DNA of 37,906 nt from VFZP01 sp043730365 (GCA_043730365.1 JAYTKJ010000196.1:1-37906), one strand, 5' to 3'; positions 19,867-28,628 are shown, counted from the stretch's first letter. A program made the numbers and translations. Notes: generated by a model from the sequence alone, not told the origin.

Positions 19867-20513
19867 GCGGTGTTGGCCGGCTGATCGTGGTGGGAGGGCA
19901 CAGCCGGCATGTGGGAAAGACCACGGTGGTGGCCGCCGCACTCGCGGTCCTGCGACCCGCAAACTGGGTGGCAATCAAGGTTTCCAGCCACATGCATGGT
20001 TCGGGCACTGGTTTAATCGAAGAGACGGATGCTGGCTCCGGATCGCAGTCGGCAAGATATCTGCAAGCCGGTGCGCGCAAGGCCTTCCTTGTGCGAGCCC
20101 CCGATGAGCGGTTCGGAGAGGCCGCCGGTGCGGTTCGCAACATGATTGAAAGCGGGCAAAACGTCATTGTCGAATCGAACCGGATGGTGGCGTGGTGCCG
20201 GCCTGAGCTGGTTCTGTTCGTTACCTCACCGGGGATCTCCGATTGGAAGCCCTCGTCAAGCCTCTGCCTTCAGGCTGCGGATGCTCTTGTAATATCAGGC
20301 GAAGGAAAGTGGCCGGACAAGACACTAACCTTTCTCGATCGTGCGGTGTTGACGCTGCCGTACTTTCGACTGGACGCTGGCCAGCAATGCTCGGCGGAGC
20401 TCATTGCCTGGCTGGGGCACCGCCTTGAGCACGCGACCAGCGAATCGGCTGGCCGATGTGTATGCAACGGTTACGGTAATGCTGCGGCTTTTCACGCACC
20501 CCGGCCAAAATAG
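19863..20513 (+). CDS. MobB-like P-loop NTPase, possible Mo-cofactor maturation protein
   Basis: This 216-aa product starts at the ATG overlapping the corrected ric stop. The N-terminus VVGGHSRHVGKTTVVAAAL is a P-loop with K19-T20, spaced more like BioD/CobB than a plain Walker A. It is followed by VAIKVSSHMH and then SARYLQAGARKAFLV, which parallels the IKHxxH ... DSxRxxxAGA layout of MobB. NVIVESNRMVAWCRPELVLFV fits the region after the Walker B strand. MobB helps form the guanine-dinucleotide form of the Mo cofactor that NarG-type enzymes use, so a place in this operon makes sense. It may instead be an unrelated P-loop enzyme. The last 40 residues contain C-x-C near the end and have no known match. 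Confidence 0.5.
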   Translation: MSGVGRLIVVGGHSRHVGKTTVVAAALAVLRPANWVAIKVSSHMHGSGTGLIEETDAGSGSQSARYLQAGARKAFLVRAPDERFGEAAGAVRNMIESGQNVIVESNRMVAWCRPELVLFVTSPGISDWKPSSSLCLQAADALVISGEGKWPDKTLTFLDRAVLTLPYFRLDAGQQCSAELIAWLGHRLEHATSESAGRCVCNGYGNAAAFHAPRPK

Positions 20514-20523
20514 CTGGCCGGAT

Positions 20524-20539
20524 TGGGGCATTGGCCCCA
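20524..20539 (+). other. Small hairpin between the MobB-like gene and porG
   Basis: TGGGGC (20524-20529), a four-base loop and GCCCCA (20534-20539) form a perfect 6-bp stem, 11 bases after the MobB-like stop. No T tract follows, so it is a poor intrinsic terminator, though it might slow transcription or protect an mRNA end. The rest of the 121-bp gap before porG holds no promoter I can recognise, so it is unclear whether the por genes belong to the same transcript. Confidence 0.3.
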
Positions 20540-20634
20540 CCCGGATGTGATACCTGGCTGCCTTTTGCTGGCCTTGTGGCTGGCCCAGAACGTGCCCGAG
20601 ACATGTTTCGGACTGCGGTAAGGCGAGGCGCTAC

Positions 20635-21219
20635 ATGTTTCAGGTGCGTATTCACGGTCGCGGCGGGCAAGGCGTTGTCACCGCGGCAGAACTCTTATCG
20701 GTGGCCGCCTTCGAAGAGGGCAAACACGCGCAGGCCTTCCCTAGCTTCGGCTCCGAGCGTATGGGCGCACCCGTGATGGCTTTTGTGCGCATTGATGACC
20801 GGCCAATTCGCTTGCGCGAACCCGTCACGCGCCCTGACGCACTCATTGTGCAGGATCCGACGCTCCTTCATCAGGTGGATCTGTTTGCTGGCTTCCCCGC
20901 CGAAGGCTACCTGCTCATCAACACTGGACGGTCGCTAGCTGATCTGGGCATAGAGAGTCTGCTTGGGCGGCATGCCGAAGAGAACATCGTGACTGTACCG
21001 GCCACCGAGATTGCCACACGCGCGATCGGCCGGCCATTGCCCAACGCCGCGCTCCTCGGCGCCTTTGTCGCGTTGACTGGTGGAGTGAGGCTGGAGTCGC
21101 TCGAAGTGGCTATCCGGCGAAAGTTCGCGGCCAAGGTGGCCGAGGCCAACATCGCTGCCGCACGCGAGGCGTATGGTGCGGTGATGGATAAGGAGGCGGG
21201 TAGTGTGGAAGCAAATTGA
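20635..21219 (+). CDS. porG: 2-oxoacid (pyruvate):ferredoxin oxidoreductase gamma subunit
   Basis: This 194-aa product has the standard length for a separate gamma subunit. It begins with the hallmark VRIHGRGGQGVVTAAELLS and continues with QAFPSFGSERMGAPVMAFVRI, which forms the CoA/subunit interface in this family, and PNAALLGAFVAL. The start ATG follows a weak purine stretch (AAGGCGAGG). The last 17 bases overlap porA, whose ribosome binding site AAGGAGG (21190-21196) lies inside this gene. Together with porA and porB it forms a thiamine-diphosphate enzyme that oxidises pyruvate to acetyl-CoA or runs in reverse to fix CO2. Confidence 0.92.
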   Translation: MFQVRIHGRGGQGVVTAAELLSVAAFEEGKHAQAFPSFGSERMGAPVMAFVRIDDRPIRLREPVTRPDALIVQDPTLLHQVDLFAGFPAEGYLLINTGRSLADLGIESLLGRHAEENIVTVPATEIATRAIGRPLPNAALLGAFVALTGGVRLESLEVAIRRKFAAKVAEANIAAAREAYGAVMDKEAGSVEAN

Positions 21220-22457
21220 AGGTTCGCGCGCCGTGGCGGAAACGGTGGCATTGTGCCGCCCCGAAGTGATTTGCGCCTATCCAATCACACCGCAAACACA
21301 TATCGTCGAAGGGCTCGCCGAGATGGTTCGTACGGGCGAGTTGGCTGACTGCGAGTTCATCAACGTCGAGTCGGAATTCGCGGCGCTGTCGGTCGCCATC
21401 GGCTCGTCGGCCACCGGCGCGCGTTCCTACACGGCCACGGCGAGCCAAGGCTTACTCTTCATGGCTGAAGCCGTGTACAACGCCTCAGGTCTTGGCCTCC
21501 CCATCGTGATGACGATCGGCAATCGCGCTATCGGTGCGCCCATCAATATCTGGAATGATCATTCGGACTCGATGTCGATGCGCGATGCCGGGTGGATCCA
21601 GTCTCTTTGCCGACACGAACCAGGAGGCGGCGGATCTCCATATCCTCGCTTTCCGTCTCGCTGAGCAGCTATCGTGTCCGGTGATGGTGTGCATGGATGG
21701 CTTCATCCTCACCCATGCCTACGAACGAGTCGACATTGCGGACCAAGCGCAAGTCGATGCGTTTCTGCCGAAGTTCGCGCCACGCCAGATGCTGGACCCT
21801 CAGCACAAGGTATCGATTGGCGCGATGGTGGGTCCGGAGGCTTTCATGGAAGTGCGCTACCTGCAGCATCACAAGCAACTGCAGGCGCTTGAGTTGATTC
21901 CGCAGTTGAGCGGCGAATTCGAGCGTCACTTCGGCCGCCCCTGCGGAGGTCTCGTGCGGCCATATCGAACCGAAGAGGCTGAAACCATAGTGATCGCGCT
22001 CGGATCGGTGAACGGGACGATTCAGGATGTCGTGGACGAGATGCGAGCCGCCGGGGTAAGCATCGGTTCGGTGTCCATCGGCTCCTTTCGCCCATTTCCG
22101 CTCGAGGCGTTGCGGGACGCGGTGGGATCAGCCAAGCGCCTGGTTGTGGTGGAGAAGGATCTGGCGGTTGGTATCGGCGGTATTGTCTCGATGGATGTGC
22201 GCAAATCAGTCGCTGGGTTGGGGACCGTGGTCTACACGGTGATCGCCGGCCTCGGAGGACGATCCATCACCTGTAGTTCGCTTCGCCAACTGCTGGACCG
22301 CGCGCTCTTAGACGAACTCGAACCAGTGACGTTTCTCGACCTCAACTGGTCCGTAGTCCGGCGGCACCTGGACCGCGAGGCGAGGGAGCGCCGATCCGGT
22401 CCCACCGCCGAGGCCATTCTACGCGATGTCGGCACCGTCGCATCGCGGGCGCATTGA
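21203..22457 (+). CDS. porA: 2-oxoacid (pyruvate):ferredoxin oxidoreductase alpha subunit, frameshifted
   Basis: The start is a GTG at 21203 behind AAGGAGG. The first part shows AYPITPQTHIVEGLAEM and NVESEFAALSVAIGSSATG, the thiamine-pyrophosphate domain of alpha subunits. At about 21602 one base (a T after ATCCAG) must be skipped. The join then reads GWIQLFADTNQEAADLHILA, with full conservation across it, and continues through MVCMDGFILTHAYERVDI to the end. The corrected product is about 417 aa, normal for PorA. Uncorrected, it splits into a 153-aa piece and an overlapping piece. The split would destroy a core subunit of a complex whose other genes are intact, so a sequence error is the simplest explanation; a recent mutation is the alternative. 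Confidence 0.9.
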
Positions 22458-22474
22458 GAAGGGAGGGCGGCAAT

Positions 22475-23494
22475 ATGTCCCATCAACCGATCCGCTTCTA
22501 TCAGACCGGCACGTTCACCGTGGGTAACCGCCTGCTGGATCCTGCCCTGCGCACGGTCCAATCCGATAACGAGCGCGCCAATTCGCTTACGTCAGGACAT
22601 CGCGCCTGCCAGGGTTGCGGCGAAGCGCTGGGTGCGCGCTACGCGGTAGACGCCGCGGTGCGGGCTACGCAAGGCAACTTGATCGTGGTCAATGCGACCG
22701 GTTGCCTTGAGGTCTTCTCAACGCCGTACCCGGAGAGCTCGTGGCAGGTGCCGTGGATGCACTCGCTCTTCGGCAATGCGCCGGCGGTGGCCAGCGGGGT
22801 GGCTGCGGCCCTCAAGGTCCAGGGCAAATCGCATATTCGCGTCTTGGCGCAGGGCGGCGACGGCGGCACCACGGATATCGGGCTCGGCTGCCTGTCGGGC
22901 ATGTTCGAACGGAACGACGACGTGCTGTATCTGTGCTACGACAACGAAGCTTACATGAACACTGGGGTGCAGCGCTCCAGTGCCACGCCGGCGGGCGCGC
23001 GCACAGCCACCACTCCCGTGGCTGGTCCCGAGCCCGGAGCGCCGTTCGGCCAGGGCAAGAATCTTCCGCTAATCGCGATGGCGCACGGTATTCCGTATGT
23101 CGCCACCGCGTCGGTGGCCAACCTCCATGATCTTGAGCGGAAAGTAGAGCATGCCATGGATTTGCGCGGTTCCCGGTACATCCATGTGCACGTTCCGTGC
23201 CCGCTAGGTTGGGGATCGGAGCCTGCCGATACGATCAAGGTGGCCCGCATGGCCGTCGAGAGCGGGCTCTTTCCTCTTTATGAAGCCGAGTACGGCGAAG
23301 TGACGGGCCGCGTGCCAATCCGCAAGCTAGCGCCGGTGAACGCCTACCTCAAACTGCAGCGGCGATTCGCGCATCTGTTCCGGCCGGAGGAAGATCTAGC
23401 ACGCCTCGCCGCCATACAAGGAATCGCCGACCGTAACATCCGGCGATTCGGGCTCCTCCCCGATGAGAAGCCCATGGAGGCAAAGAATGACTAA
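22475..23494 (+). CDS. porB: 2-oxoacid (pyruvate):ferredoxin oxidoreductase beta subunit
   Basis: This 339-aa product starts at the ATG at 22475, behind GGGAGG and 17 bases after porA. Cluster-binding cysteines are visible in HRACQGCGEALGAR, in NATGCLEVFSTPYP and in HVHVPCPLGWG. The thiamine-pyrophosphate motif is GDGGTTDIGLGCLSGMFER, followed by LYLCYDNEAYMNTGVQRS. The last motif and the length favour pyruvate over 2-oxoglutarate, whose beta subunits are usually shorter. The C-terminus overlaps the next gene by 8 bases, so the four proteins are coupled. Confidence 0.92.
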   Translation: MSHQPIRFYQTGTFTVGNRLLDPALRTVQSDNERANSLTSGHRACQGCGEALGARYAVDAAVRATQGNLIVVNATGCLEVFSTPYPESSWQVPWMHSLFGNAPAVASGVAAALKVQGKSHIRVLAQGGDGGTTDIGLGCLSGMFERNDDVLYLCYDNEAYMNTGVQRSSATPAGARTATTPVAGPEPGAPFGQGKNLPLIAMAHGIPYVATASVANLHDLERKVEHAMDLRGSRYIHVHVPCPLGWGSEPADTIKVARMAVESGLFPLYEAEYGEVTGRVPIRKLAPVNAYLKLQRRFAHLFRPEEDLARLAAIQGIADRNIRRFGLLPDEKPMEAKND

Positions 23495-25112
23495 GCCATT
23501 TGCCATTACGTTGGACGTTGGCTCGAGTCTGGCCAACCACACGGGCTCTTGGCGGAATCAGCGGCCGGTTTATGTTGACCGGCTGCCGCCCTGCAATCAA
23601 GCGTGCCCGGCTGGCGAGGATATTCAAGGTTGGCTTTACCGCGCCGAGTCTGGCGACTACGAGGGCGCGTGGCGCGCGCTGGTGGAGAACAATCCGCTGC
23701 CCGCTATCATGGGACGCGTCTGCTATCACCCTTGCGAATCAGCCTGCAATCGCGGCCAACTGGATCACCCGGTCGGCATTCATGCCGTCGAGCGTTTCCT
23801 GGGTGATGAAGCGATCCGGCAGGGGTGGGACTTCGCTGCGCCGCCGATGGATACTGGCTGGCACGTGCTCGTGGTCGGCGCTGGTCCGTCTGGTCTGGCG
23901 GCCGCCTACCACCTAAGACGCTTCGGTCATCGCGTCACAATCTACGAGGCCGGACCACGTGCCGGGGGCATGATGTCGTTTGGCATTCCGAAGTACCGTC
24001 TGCCGCGGGAGATCCTTGATGCCGAGATTGCGCGCATCGAACGGATGGGTGTCGTGATCCGGCTTAACCGCAACGTGGAAGACCTGGCGGCCGAAATGAA
24101 GGAGGGCGGCTTTGACGCAGCCTTTCTCGCTGTGGGCGCACACTTGGCGAAGCGGGCCTACATTCCCGCCGGCGACGCCACCCGTATTCTCGATGCGGTG
24201 TCCATTCTGCGGTCGATGGAGACGGGCGAGCCTCCGCAACTCGGTCGCCGCGTGCTGATCTACGGCGGCGGCAACACGGCGCTCGATGTAGCGCGAACGG
24301 CCAAGCGCCTTGGTGCCGAGGAAGCGATTATCGTCTATCGCCGTACGCGCGACAAGATGCCCGCGCACGACTTCGAAGTGGAGGAAGCGCTGGAAGAGGG
24401 CGTGCAGTTGAAGTGGCTTTCCACGATCAGAGAAGCCGGCGGCTCCTCTTTTGTGGTGGAGAAGATGAAGCTCGACGAGACGGGTTTCCCGCAGCCGACT
24501 GGTGAATTCGAGTCCATGGAGGCGGACTCGCTGGTGCTGGCGCTCGGCCAGGATGCGGACCTTCGATTCCTAGAGCGGCTCGACGGAATCGAGTTCACCA
24601 ATGGCACCGTGAAAGTGGACAGTCACATGATGACTGGCCATCCGGGCGTGTTTGCCGGTGGCGACATGGTGCCCGCCGAGCGCACCGTAACCGTTGCCGT
24701 AGGACACGGCAAGAAGGCCGCCCGCAACGTGGATGCTTGGCTCCGCGGCGCCAGCTTCGCCCCGGCACCTAAGCATGAGGTTGCGCAGTTCGAAAAGCTT
24801 AACACGTGGTACTACACGGATGCGCCTCCAGCCGTGCAGCAGACGCTCGATCGAGCCCGCCGCCAATCTACCTTCGAGGAAGTGCTGAAGGGCCTGGACG
24901 AGTTCAGTGCGCAATTCGAGGCCCGCCGTTGCCTTTCCTGCGGCAATTGCTTTGAGTGCGACAACTGTTTCGGCGTGTGTCCGGATAACGCGGTCATCAA
25001 GTTGGGCCCTGGGCAGCGGTACGAGATCAACTACGAGTACTGCAAGGGTTGCGGCATGTGTGCCGAAGAATGCCCTTGTGGCGCAATTCGTATGGATCCT
25101 GAGACGGTCTAG
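23487..25112 (+). CDS. GltD-like NAD(P)H flavoprotein fused to a PorD-like ferredoxin
   Basis: This 541-aa product starts at the ATG at 23487, overlapping porB by 8 bases, with GGAGG at about 23476. Residues about 35-95 form the GltD-type Fe-S domain (PPCNQACPAGEDIQGW ... VCYHPCESACNRGQ). FAD binding is at VLVVGAGPSGLAAAYHLRR and NAD(P) binding at VLIYGGGNTALDVARTAKR, followed by VYRRTRDKMPAHDFE. The C-terminus holds CLSCGNCFECDNCFGVCP and CKGCGMCAEECPCGA, two [4Fe-4S] clusters like the delta subunit missing from the por set. The protein likely joins pyruvate:ferredoxin chemistry directly to NAD(P)H. It is a second, clearly distinct relative of the flavoprotein at 5998-7911, which is tied to the bc complex. 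Confidence 0.88.
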   Translation: MTKPFAITLDVGSSLANHTGSWRNQRPVYVDRLPPCNQACPAGEDIQGWLYRAESGDYEGAWRALVENNPLPAIMGRVCYHPCESACNRGQLDHPVGIHAVERFLGDEAIRQGWDFAAPPMDTGWHVLVVGAGPSGLAAAYHLRRFGHRVTIYEAGPRAGGMMSFGIPKYRLPREILDAEIARIERMGVVIRLNRNVEDLAAEMKEGGFDAAFLAVGAHLAKRAYIPAGDATRILDAVSILRSMETGEPPQLGRRVLIYGGGNTALDVARTAKRLGAEEAIIVYRRTRDKMPAHDFEVEEALEEGVQLKWLSTIREAGGSSFVVEKMKLDETGFPQPTGEFESMEADSLVLALGQDADLRFLERLDGIEFTNGTVKVDSHMMTGHPGVFAGGDMVPAERTVTVAVGHGKKAARNVDAWLRGASFAPAPKHEVAQFEKLNTWYYTDAPPAVQQTLDRARRQSTFEEVLKGLDEFSAQFEARRCLSCGNCFECDNCFGVCPDNAVIKLGPGQRYEINYEYCKGCGMCAEECPCGAIRMDPETV

Positions 25113-25127
25113 AGAGATCCTGAGTCA

Positions 25128-25143
25128 GGGCCGACAGCGGCCC
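25128..25143. terminator. Weak hairpin in the convergent gap after the por genes
   Basis: GGGCCG (25128-25133), a four-base loop and CGGCCC (25138-25143) form a perfect 6-bp GC stem, 15 bases after the flavoprotein stop and 54 bases from the convergent methyltransferase end. There is no T run on either strand. It could serve as a Rho-assisted or bidirectional stop. Nothing else is seen in the gap 25113-25196. Confidence 0.3.
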
Positions 25144-25196
25144 ACGAGGCCCGCAACGATTCGCTGCTCACCCTCACCGCCATACAATTCTCAGAG

Positions 25197-26516
25197 TCAC
25201 GCCGCCGATTCTTTCACCGTCACGCGCAGCGGAGCCGACGTAACTCCGGCGAACTCTACCACGAAATCCTGTTCGCCTGCGGCTTGATCGGGCCGCACGT
25301 TTGCATTGATCTGACGATAGAGATCGGCCTCCGGCTTACCCAGATAGTCCACCGGTTGCTTCCGCCCGCCGATCGTCACCCGGACATTGTTGCGATCGCA
25401 ATTTTCCGCCAGGCCGAGAATCCAGAAACTCACGATGCCCCCGCGCTTCACAGTGCCCTCGCTCCAGGAGACGCCATCAAAAACTGCACGCACCGTGATC
25501 GTCTCGGCATAAACCGGCATGTCCACCGCGATGCGAGAGACCTGAGAGAATCCGCTGTCATGGAACCGGAGCCGCGCCTCATGCCAACCGGGTGCCAAGC
25601 CGGGAGGCAAGCGGAAATTCGCCATCCACCGGCCCGTCACTTCCTCATGGACGTGCAGACAGGGCACACCAAACCCACCGATCTCCATACGCAACTCCGG
25701 GCGACGCACCATGCGCGCGCCAGCCTGGAACCAGCAAGCAGCATACTCGTCGCCGCGTGACCGAAAGTTGATGCCATAGTGGCGCGCGTGCGCGACGGTG
25801 ATCATCTCCGGAGGCGCCGCAGCGCTGGCGAGGTTCGGCTCCGGCTCCCAGCGGCGATAGCAGGCGAGCGCCGCATGGCCATGCTCGATATCGAGTAACT
25901 CCACGCGCGCAAACCCAGCCGCCCGGCACATCGCGACCAGGCACGCCACCGTCGGTCCGATCCAGTTGTCGAGCTGGCTACCCAATTCATCGAGTTCATA
26001 GAATTCCATCCACGGAATCTTGTCGGAATTCTCTTGCCAATCCGGTCCATCAATTACAAAGGAATCGACGATGGCCACGTCGCGCGTCAAGGCGCAGACA
26101 ATCTCGAGCGCCAGCAGCGGGTGCTTCAGGTGATACAGCACGCCCAGAAAAAAGAGATAGTCGAAGCAGCCCAGCCCCGCCTGAGGCAGCTCATAGAAAT
26201 CGAGAATCCGGTAGTCGGCCTGCGAGCCCAGCCGCTTGTGCATGGCCAGGAAATTCTCAACTTCCACGCAATCGATTGAAGTGACTCGCGCCCCGCGCCG
26301 CTCGGCTTCGAAGGAAAACCAGCCATCCCACGCCCCAATGTCTAACACCGTGCGGCCAGTCAAGTCCCCTGGAATCGGAAACTTTCCATAGCGGTAGTTC
26401 AGATGATCGAGCGAGTTGTATCCCTCGATCTGCGTTCCGTCCGGCAAAGAGAAGCTGTGGTACCAGCCCCCGCGTGCCTCCAGGGAGGCGCTGAAATCCG
26501 TGCCGCGCTTTGACAT
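25197..26516 (-). CDS. SAM-dependent methyltransferase, CmoB-like, with C-terminal beta-rich extension
   Basis: This 439-aa product has a class I methyltransferase domain in residues about 30-230. Motif I is VLDIGAWDGWFSFEAERRG (residues 57-75) and the motif II acidic region is VTSIDCVEVENF. FFLGVLYHLKHPLLALEIV closely resembles the CmoB/DUF1698 group of wobble-uridine modifying enzymes. About 180 C-terminal residues (LRMEIGGFGVPCLHVHEEV onward) look beta-rich, like a carbohydrate- or ligand-binding domain, and are not part of CmoB. Sugar-nucleotide or glycan methyltransferases have such layouts, so the tRNA role is not assured. A purine-rich site lies right before the ATG. The gene is divergent from the DUF1844 gene, with 39 bases between them. 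Confidence 0.75.
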   Translation of the reverse strand: MSKRGTDFSASLEARGGWYHSFSLPDGTQIEGYNSLDHLNYRYGKFPIPGDLTGRTVLDIGAWDGWFSFEAERRGARVTSIDCVEVENFLAMHKRLGSQADYRILDFYELPQAGLGCFDYLFFLGVLYHLKHPLLALEIVCALTRDVAIVDSFVIDGPDWQENSDKIPWMEFYELDELGSQLDNWIGPTVACLVAMCRAAGFARVELLDIEHGHAALACYRRWEPEPNLASAAAPPEMITVAHARHYGINFRSRGDEYAACWFQAGARMVRRPELRMEIGGFGVPCLHVHEEVTGRWMANFRLPPGLAPGWHEARLRFHDSGFSQVSRIAVDMPVYAETITVRAVFDGVSWSEGTVKRGGIVSFWILGLAENCDRNNVRVTIGGRKQPVDYLGKPEADLYRQINANVRPDQAAGEQDFVVEFAGVTSAPLRVTVKESAA

Positions 26517-26541
26517 GCTCCTCTCTATTGTTGCCGAATTC

Positions 26542-26547
26542 TATAAT
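26542..26547 (+). promoter_or_regulatory. -10 element just ahead of the DUF1844 gene, leaderless layout
   Basis: A perfect TATAAT stands 8 bases before the ATG at 26556. No -35 match sits at proper distance, and there is no Shine-Dalgarno sequence between it and the start. A transcript begun 6-7 bases downstream would start almost at the ATG, as in leaderless messages. The same geometry is seen ahead of the Rrf2 gene. Confidence 0.45.
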
Positions 26548-26555
26548 GGAAACGA

Positions 26556-26867
26556 ATGGATAACAGTAGCCCCGCCGACATGGCGATTCCGCCGGCTTCC
26601 TTTGAGTTCCTCGTGATGAGCCTCCGCGCGCAGGCCGAGATTCAACTCGGCTTGGTGCATTTCGGTCCGGAAGAAGACCGCCCCACGCCCAAGCTGCCTT
26701 TAGCGCGTCACGCCATCGACATGCTGGGTATGTTGGCCGAGAAGACGCGCGGCAACCTCTCGCTGGAAGAACAGCGCCTGATTGAGAATTGCGTCACCGA
26801 ATTGCGCTTCCTCTTCGTGCAGCAGTCGAGCCGTCTGGCGGCCAGTTCCGCCCCGGCGGAAAGCTGA
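26556..26867 (+). CDS. DUF1844-domain protein
   Basis: This 103-aa product matches the short DUF1844 proteins found across acidobacteria, deltaproteobacteria and Planctomycetes. SFEFLVMSLRAQAEIQLG is followed by ARHAIDMLGMLAEKTRGNLS and EEQRLIENCVTELRFLFV, three predicted helices. The function is unknown. Its TGA shares one base with the ATG of the next gene (TGATG at 26865-26869), so it is coupled to the metallo-beta-lactamase-fold gene and probably to ribF; this order is common in acidobacteria as far as I recall. Confidence 0.85.
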   Translation: MDNSSPADMAIPPASFEFLVMSLRAQAEIQLGLVHFGPEEDRPTPKLPLARHAIDMLGMLAEKTRGNLSLEEQRLIENCVTELRFLFVQQSSRLAASSAPAES

Positions 26868-27688
26868 TGGCGGACGCCTCGCTGGCGGGAGAAAAGCTCA
26901 AGCTCACTGTGCTTGGTTCCGGCACCAGCGTCGGTGTGCCCAGCATTGGTTGCGAGTGCGACGTCTGCACCTCCGCCGATCCGCGGGACAACCGGCTGCG
27001 GCCGTCGGTGTGGGTGCAGTGCGGCGGCCGGTCCATCGTGATTGACACCACCCCGGATTTCCGCCAACAGGCGTTGCGATACCGCATTGAAAGGCTTGAC
27101 GCGATTCTCTACACGCACTCCCACGCCGATCATATCCTGGGTCTGGACGACATCCGCCCTTTCAACTTCCGTCAGCGCGGACCGATTCCTATCTATGGAT
27201 CCGCGGAAACGCTGGAGAATATTCGCCGCACCTTCCACTACATTTTCCGAGGCGTCCCCAGTGAGTCATCCATGCCGAAGATCGAGACGCGGGAGTTATC
27301 CGGGGAGCCATTCGAGCTCAACGGGCTAGCTTGTACGCCCATCCCGATTCTCCACGGGCGCGGGCGCGTGTTTGGCTTTCGCTTTGGCCCGCTGGCCTAT
27401 TTAACCGATCACAGCGAGATCCCGCCGGAGTCTCTGGCTTTGTTGGGCGGACTCGATGTCCTGTTCCTCGATGCTCTTCGCTATAAGCCGCACCCCACCC
27501 ACTCCACTGTCGATCAGTCTTTGCAGATCGTCGAGCTGTTGGCTCCGCGCCGCGCTTTCTTCACGCACATCTGCCACGATCTTCGCCACGCGCGGGCCGA
27601 AGAACTGCTGCCGTCGCAAGTCCGTTTGGCCTATGACGGCCTGGAAATCGAGGTGAGCCTCCCCCATGTCGATGCCGCGACTGTTTAG
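26867..27688 (+). CDS. Metallo-beta-lactamase-fold hydrolase, PhnP/cyclic-phosphodiesterase-like
   Basis: This 273-aa product starts at the ATG at 26867; an upstream in-frame start would lie in the DUF1844 gene. The family signature GSGTSVGVPSIGCECDVC opens the protein, with C29, C31 and C34. The metal site H84-S-H86-A-D88-H89 lies in YTHSHADHILGLDD, with more ligands at ILHGRGRVFGF, LTDHSE and the late THICHDL. PhnP-type enzymes open cyclic ribose phosphates; close relatives have unknown substrates. The last 23 bases overlap ribF. Confidence 0.88.
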   Translation: MADASLAGEKLKLTVLGSGTSVGVPSIGCECDVCTSADPRDNRLRPSVWVQCGGRSIVIDTTPDFRQQALRYRIERLDAILYTHSHADHILGLDDIRPFNFRQRGPIPIYGSAETLENIRRTFHYIFRGVPSESSMPKIETRELSGEPFELNGLACTPIPILHGRGRVFGFRFGPLAYLTDHSEIPPESLALLGGLDVLFLDALRYKPHPTHSTVDQSLQIVELLAPRRAFFTHICHDLRHARAEELLPSQVRLAYDGLEIEVSLPHVDAATV

Positions 27689-28628
27689 GAGTGAGGCTGA
27701 GGCCACCGGCGCCTTCGGACCCTCGGCTTTGTCGATCGGTAACTTCGATGGCGTGCATCGCGGCCACCAGGAGTTGTTCGCGCGCCTCGTTGAGTGGGCT
27801 CGCCAGCATGAAGCCAAACCGTCGGTGCTCACCTTTGATCCCCATCCGGCGCGTGTGATTGCGCCGGCCCGCTCCCCGCGTCTATTGAGTACCTTCAGCG
27901 AGCGTGCTCTCTGGATGGGTCAATCCGGCATCGCCCAGGTGCTGGCGATTCCCTTTACTTTGGATTTCGCCGCGCTGTCGCCGGAAGAGTTCGTCGAGCG
28001 CGTCATCGTGAAGGCTGCCGGCGCCAAGCTGGTGGTGGTGGGCGACAACTTCTGTTTCGGCCGCAAGCAGTCTGGCAACGTCGCCACCCTGCGCGCGCTC
28101 GGCGGGCGGTTCGGCTTCAAGACGGAGATTGTGACCGGGGTTACCTATCGCGGTCGAGCCGTGTCCAGTACCGCTGTGCGGGCGCTGATCGATGCGGGCG
28201 ATGTAGCTGCGGCGGCGCGGCTGCTCACTCGCCCCTACGCGCTGAACGGCACCGTGGTGGCCGGCCATGGTGTCGGTTCGCGCCAGACGGTCCCCACTTT
28301 GAACCTCGCGACGGCCGCCGAAGTGATTCCGGCCAGCGGTGTCTACGTCACGCGTGTCCGCGACCTGGATTCGGATCGTCAGTGGCCAGCCGTTACCAAC
28401 ATCGGGGTGAGGCCCACGTTCGCGCAGGACGACACGGTGAGCATTGAGAGCTTCATCCTGGCGGGATACTCCGAGCCGGCGCTAGCCCGGATTGCCGTGG
28501 AATTTCTTGAATACCTACGCCCCGAGCGCAAGTTTCCGGACCCGGCCGCCCTGCGGCAACAGATCCTGAGAGACGCTGGCCGGGCTCAGGCGTTTCATCG
28601 CCGAGCGGCCCGCTGGGTCAGGTCTTGA
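27666..28628 (+). CDS. ribF: Bifunctional riboflavin kinase/FAD synthetase
   Basis: This 320-aa product has the usual RibF layout. The N-terminal nucleotidyltransferase carries SIGNFDGVHRGHQELF (residues 23-38), VLTFDPHP and VVVGDNFCFGRKQSGN, and ends with the RGRAVSSTAVRALI motif. The C-terminal riboflavin kinase shows NGTVVAGHGVGSRQTVPTLN and WPAVTNIGVRPTF with the closing ESFIL. It makes FMN and FAD from riboflavin and ATP. A second in-frame ATG six bases in is an equally good start. It overlaps the preceding gene and is followed by a 75-bp gap. Confidence 0.95.
   Translation: MSMPRLFRSEAEATGAFGPSALSIGNFDGVHRGHQELFARLVEWARQHEAKPSVLTFDPHPARVIAPARSPRLLSTFSERALWMGQSGIAQVLAIPFTLDFAALSPEEFVERVIVKAAGAKLVVVGDNFCFGRKQSGNVATLRALGGRFGFKTEIVTGVTYRGRAVSSTAVRALIDAGDVAAAARLLTRPYALNGTVVAGHGVGSRQTVPTLNLATAAEVIPASGVYVTRVRDLDSDRQWPAVTNIGVRPTFAQDDTVSIESFILAGYSEPALARIAVEFLEYLRPERKFPDPAALRQQILRDAGRAQAFHRRAARWVRS

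Noticed and set aside
19137..20513. A single 458-aa Ric-MobB fusion protein
   Set aside because: The frame between the two parts is nonsense (Pro/Arg-rich), and removing one C restores both proteins with a clean ATGA overlap.
25128..25143. Strong intrinsic terminator after the por genes
   Set aside because: The stem is only 6 bp with no T tract, so it is listed only as a weak hairpin.
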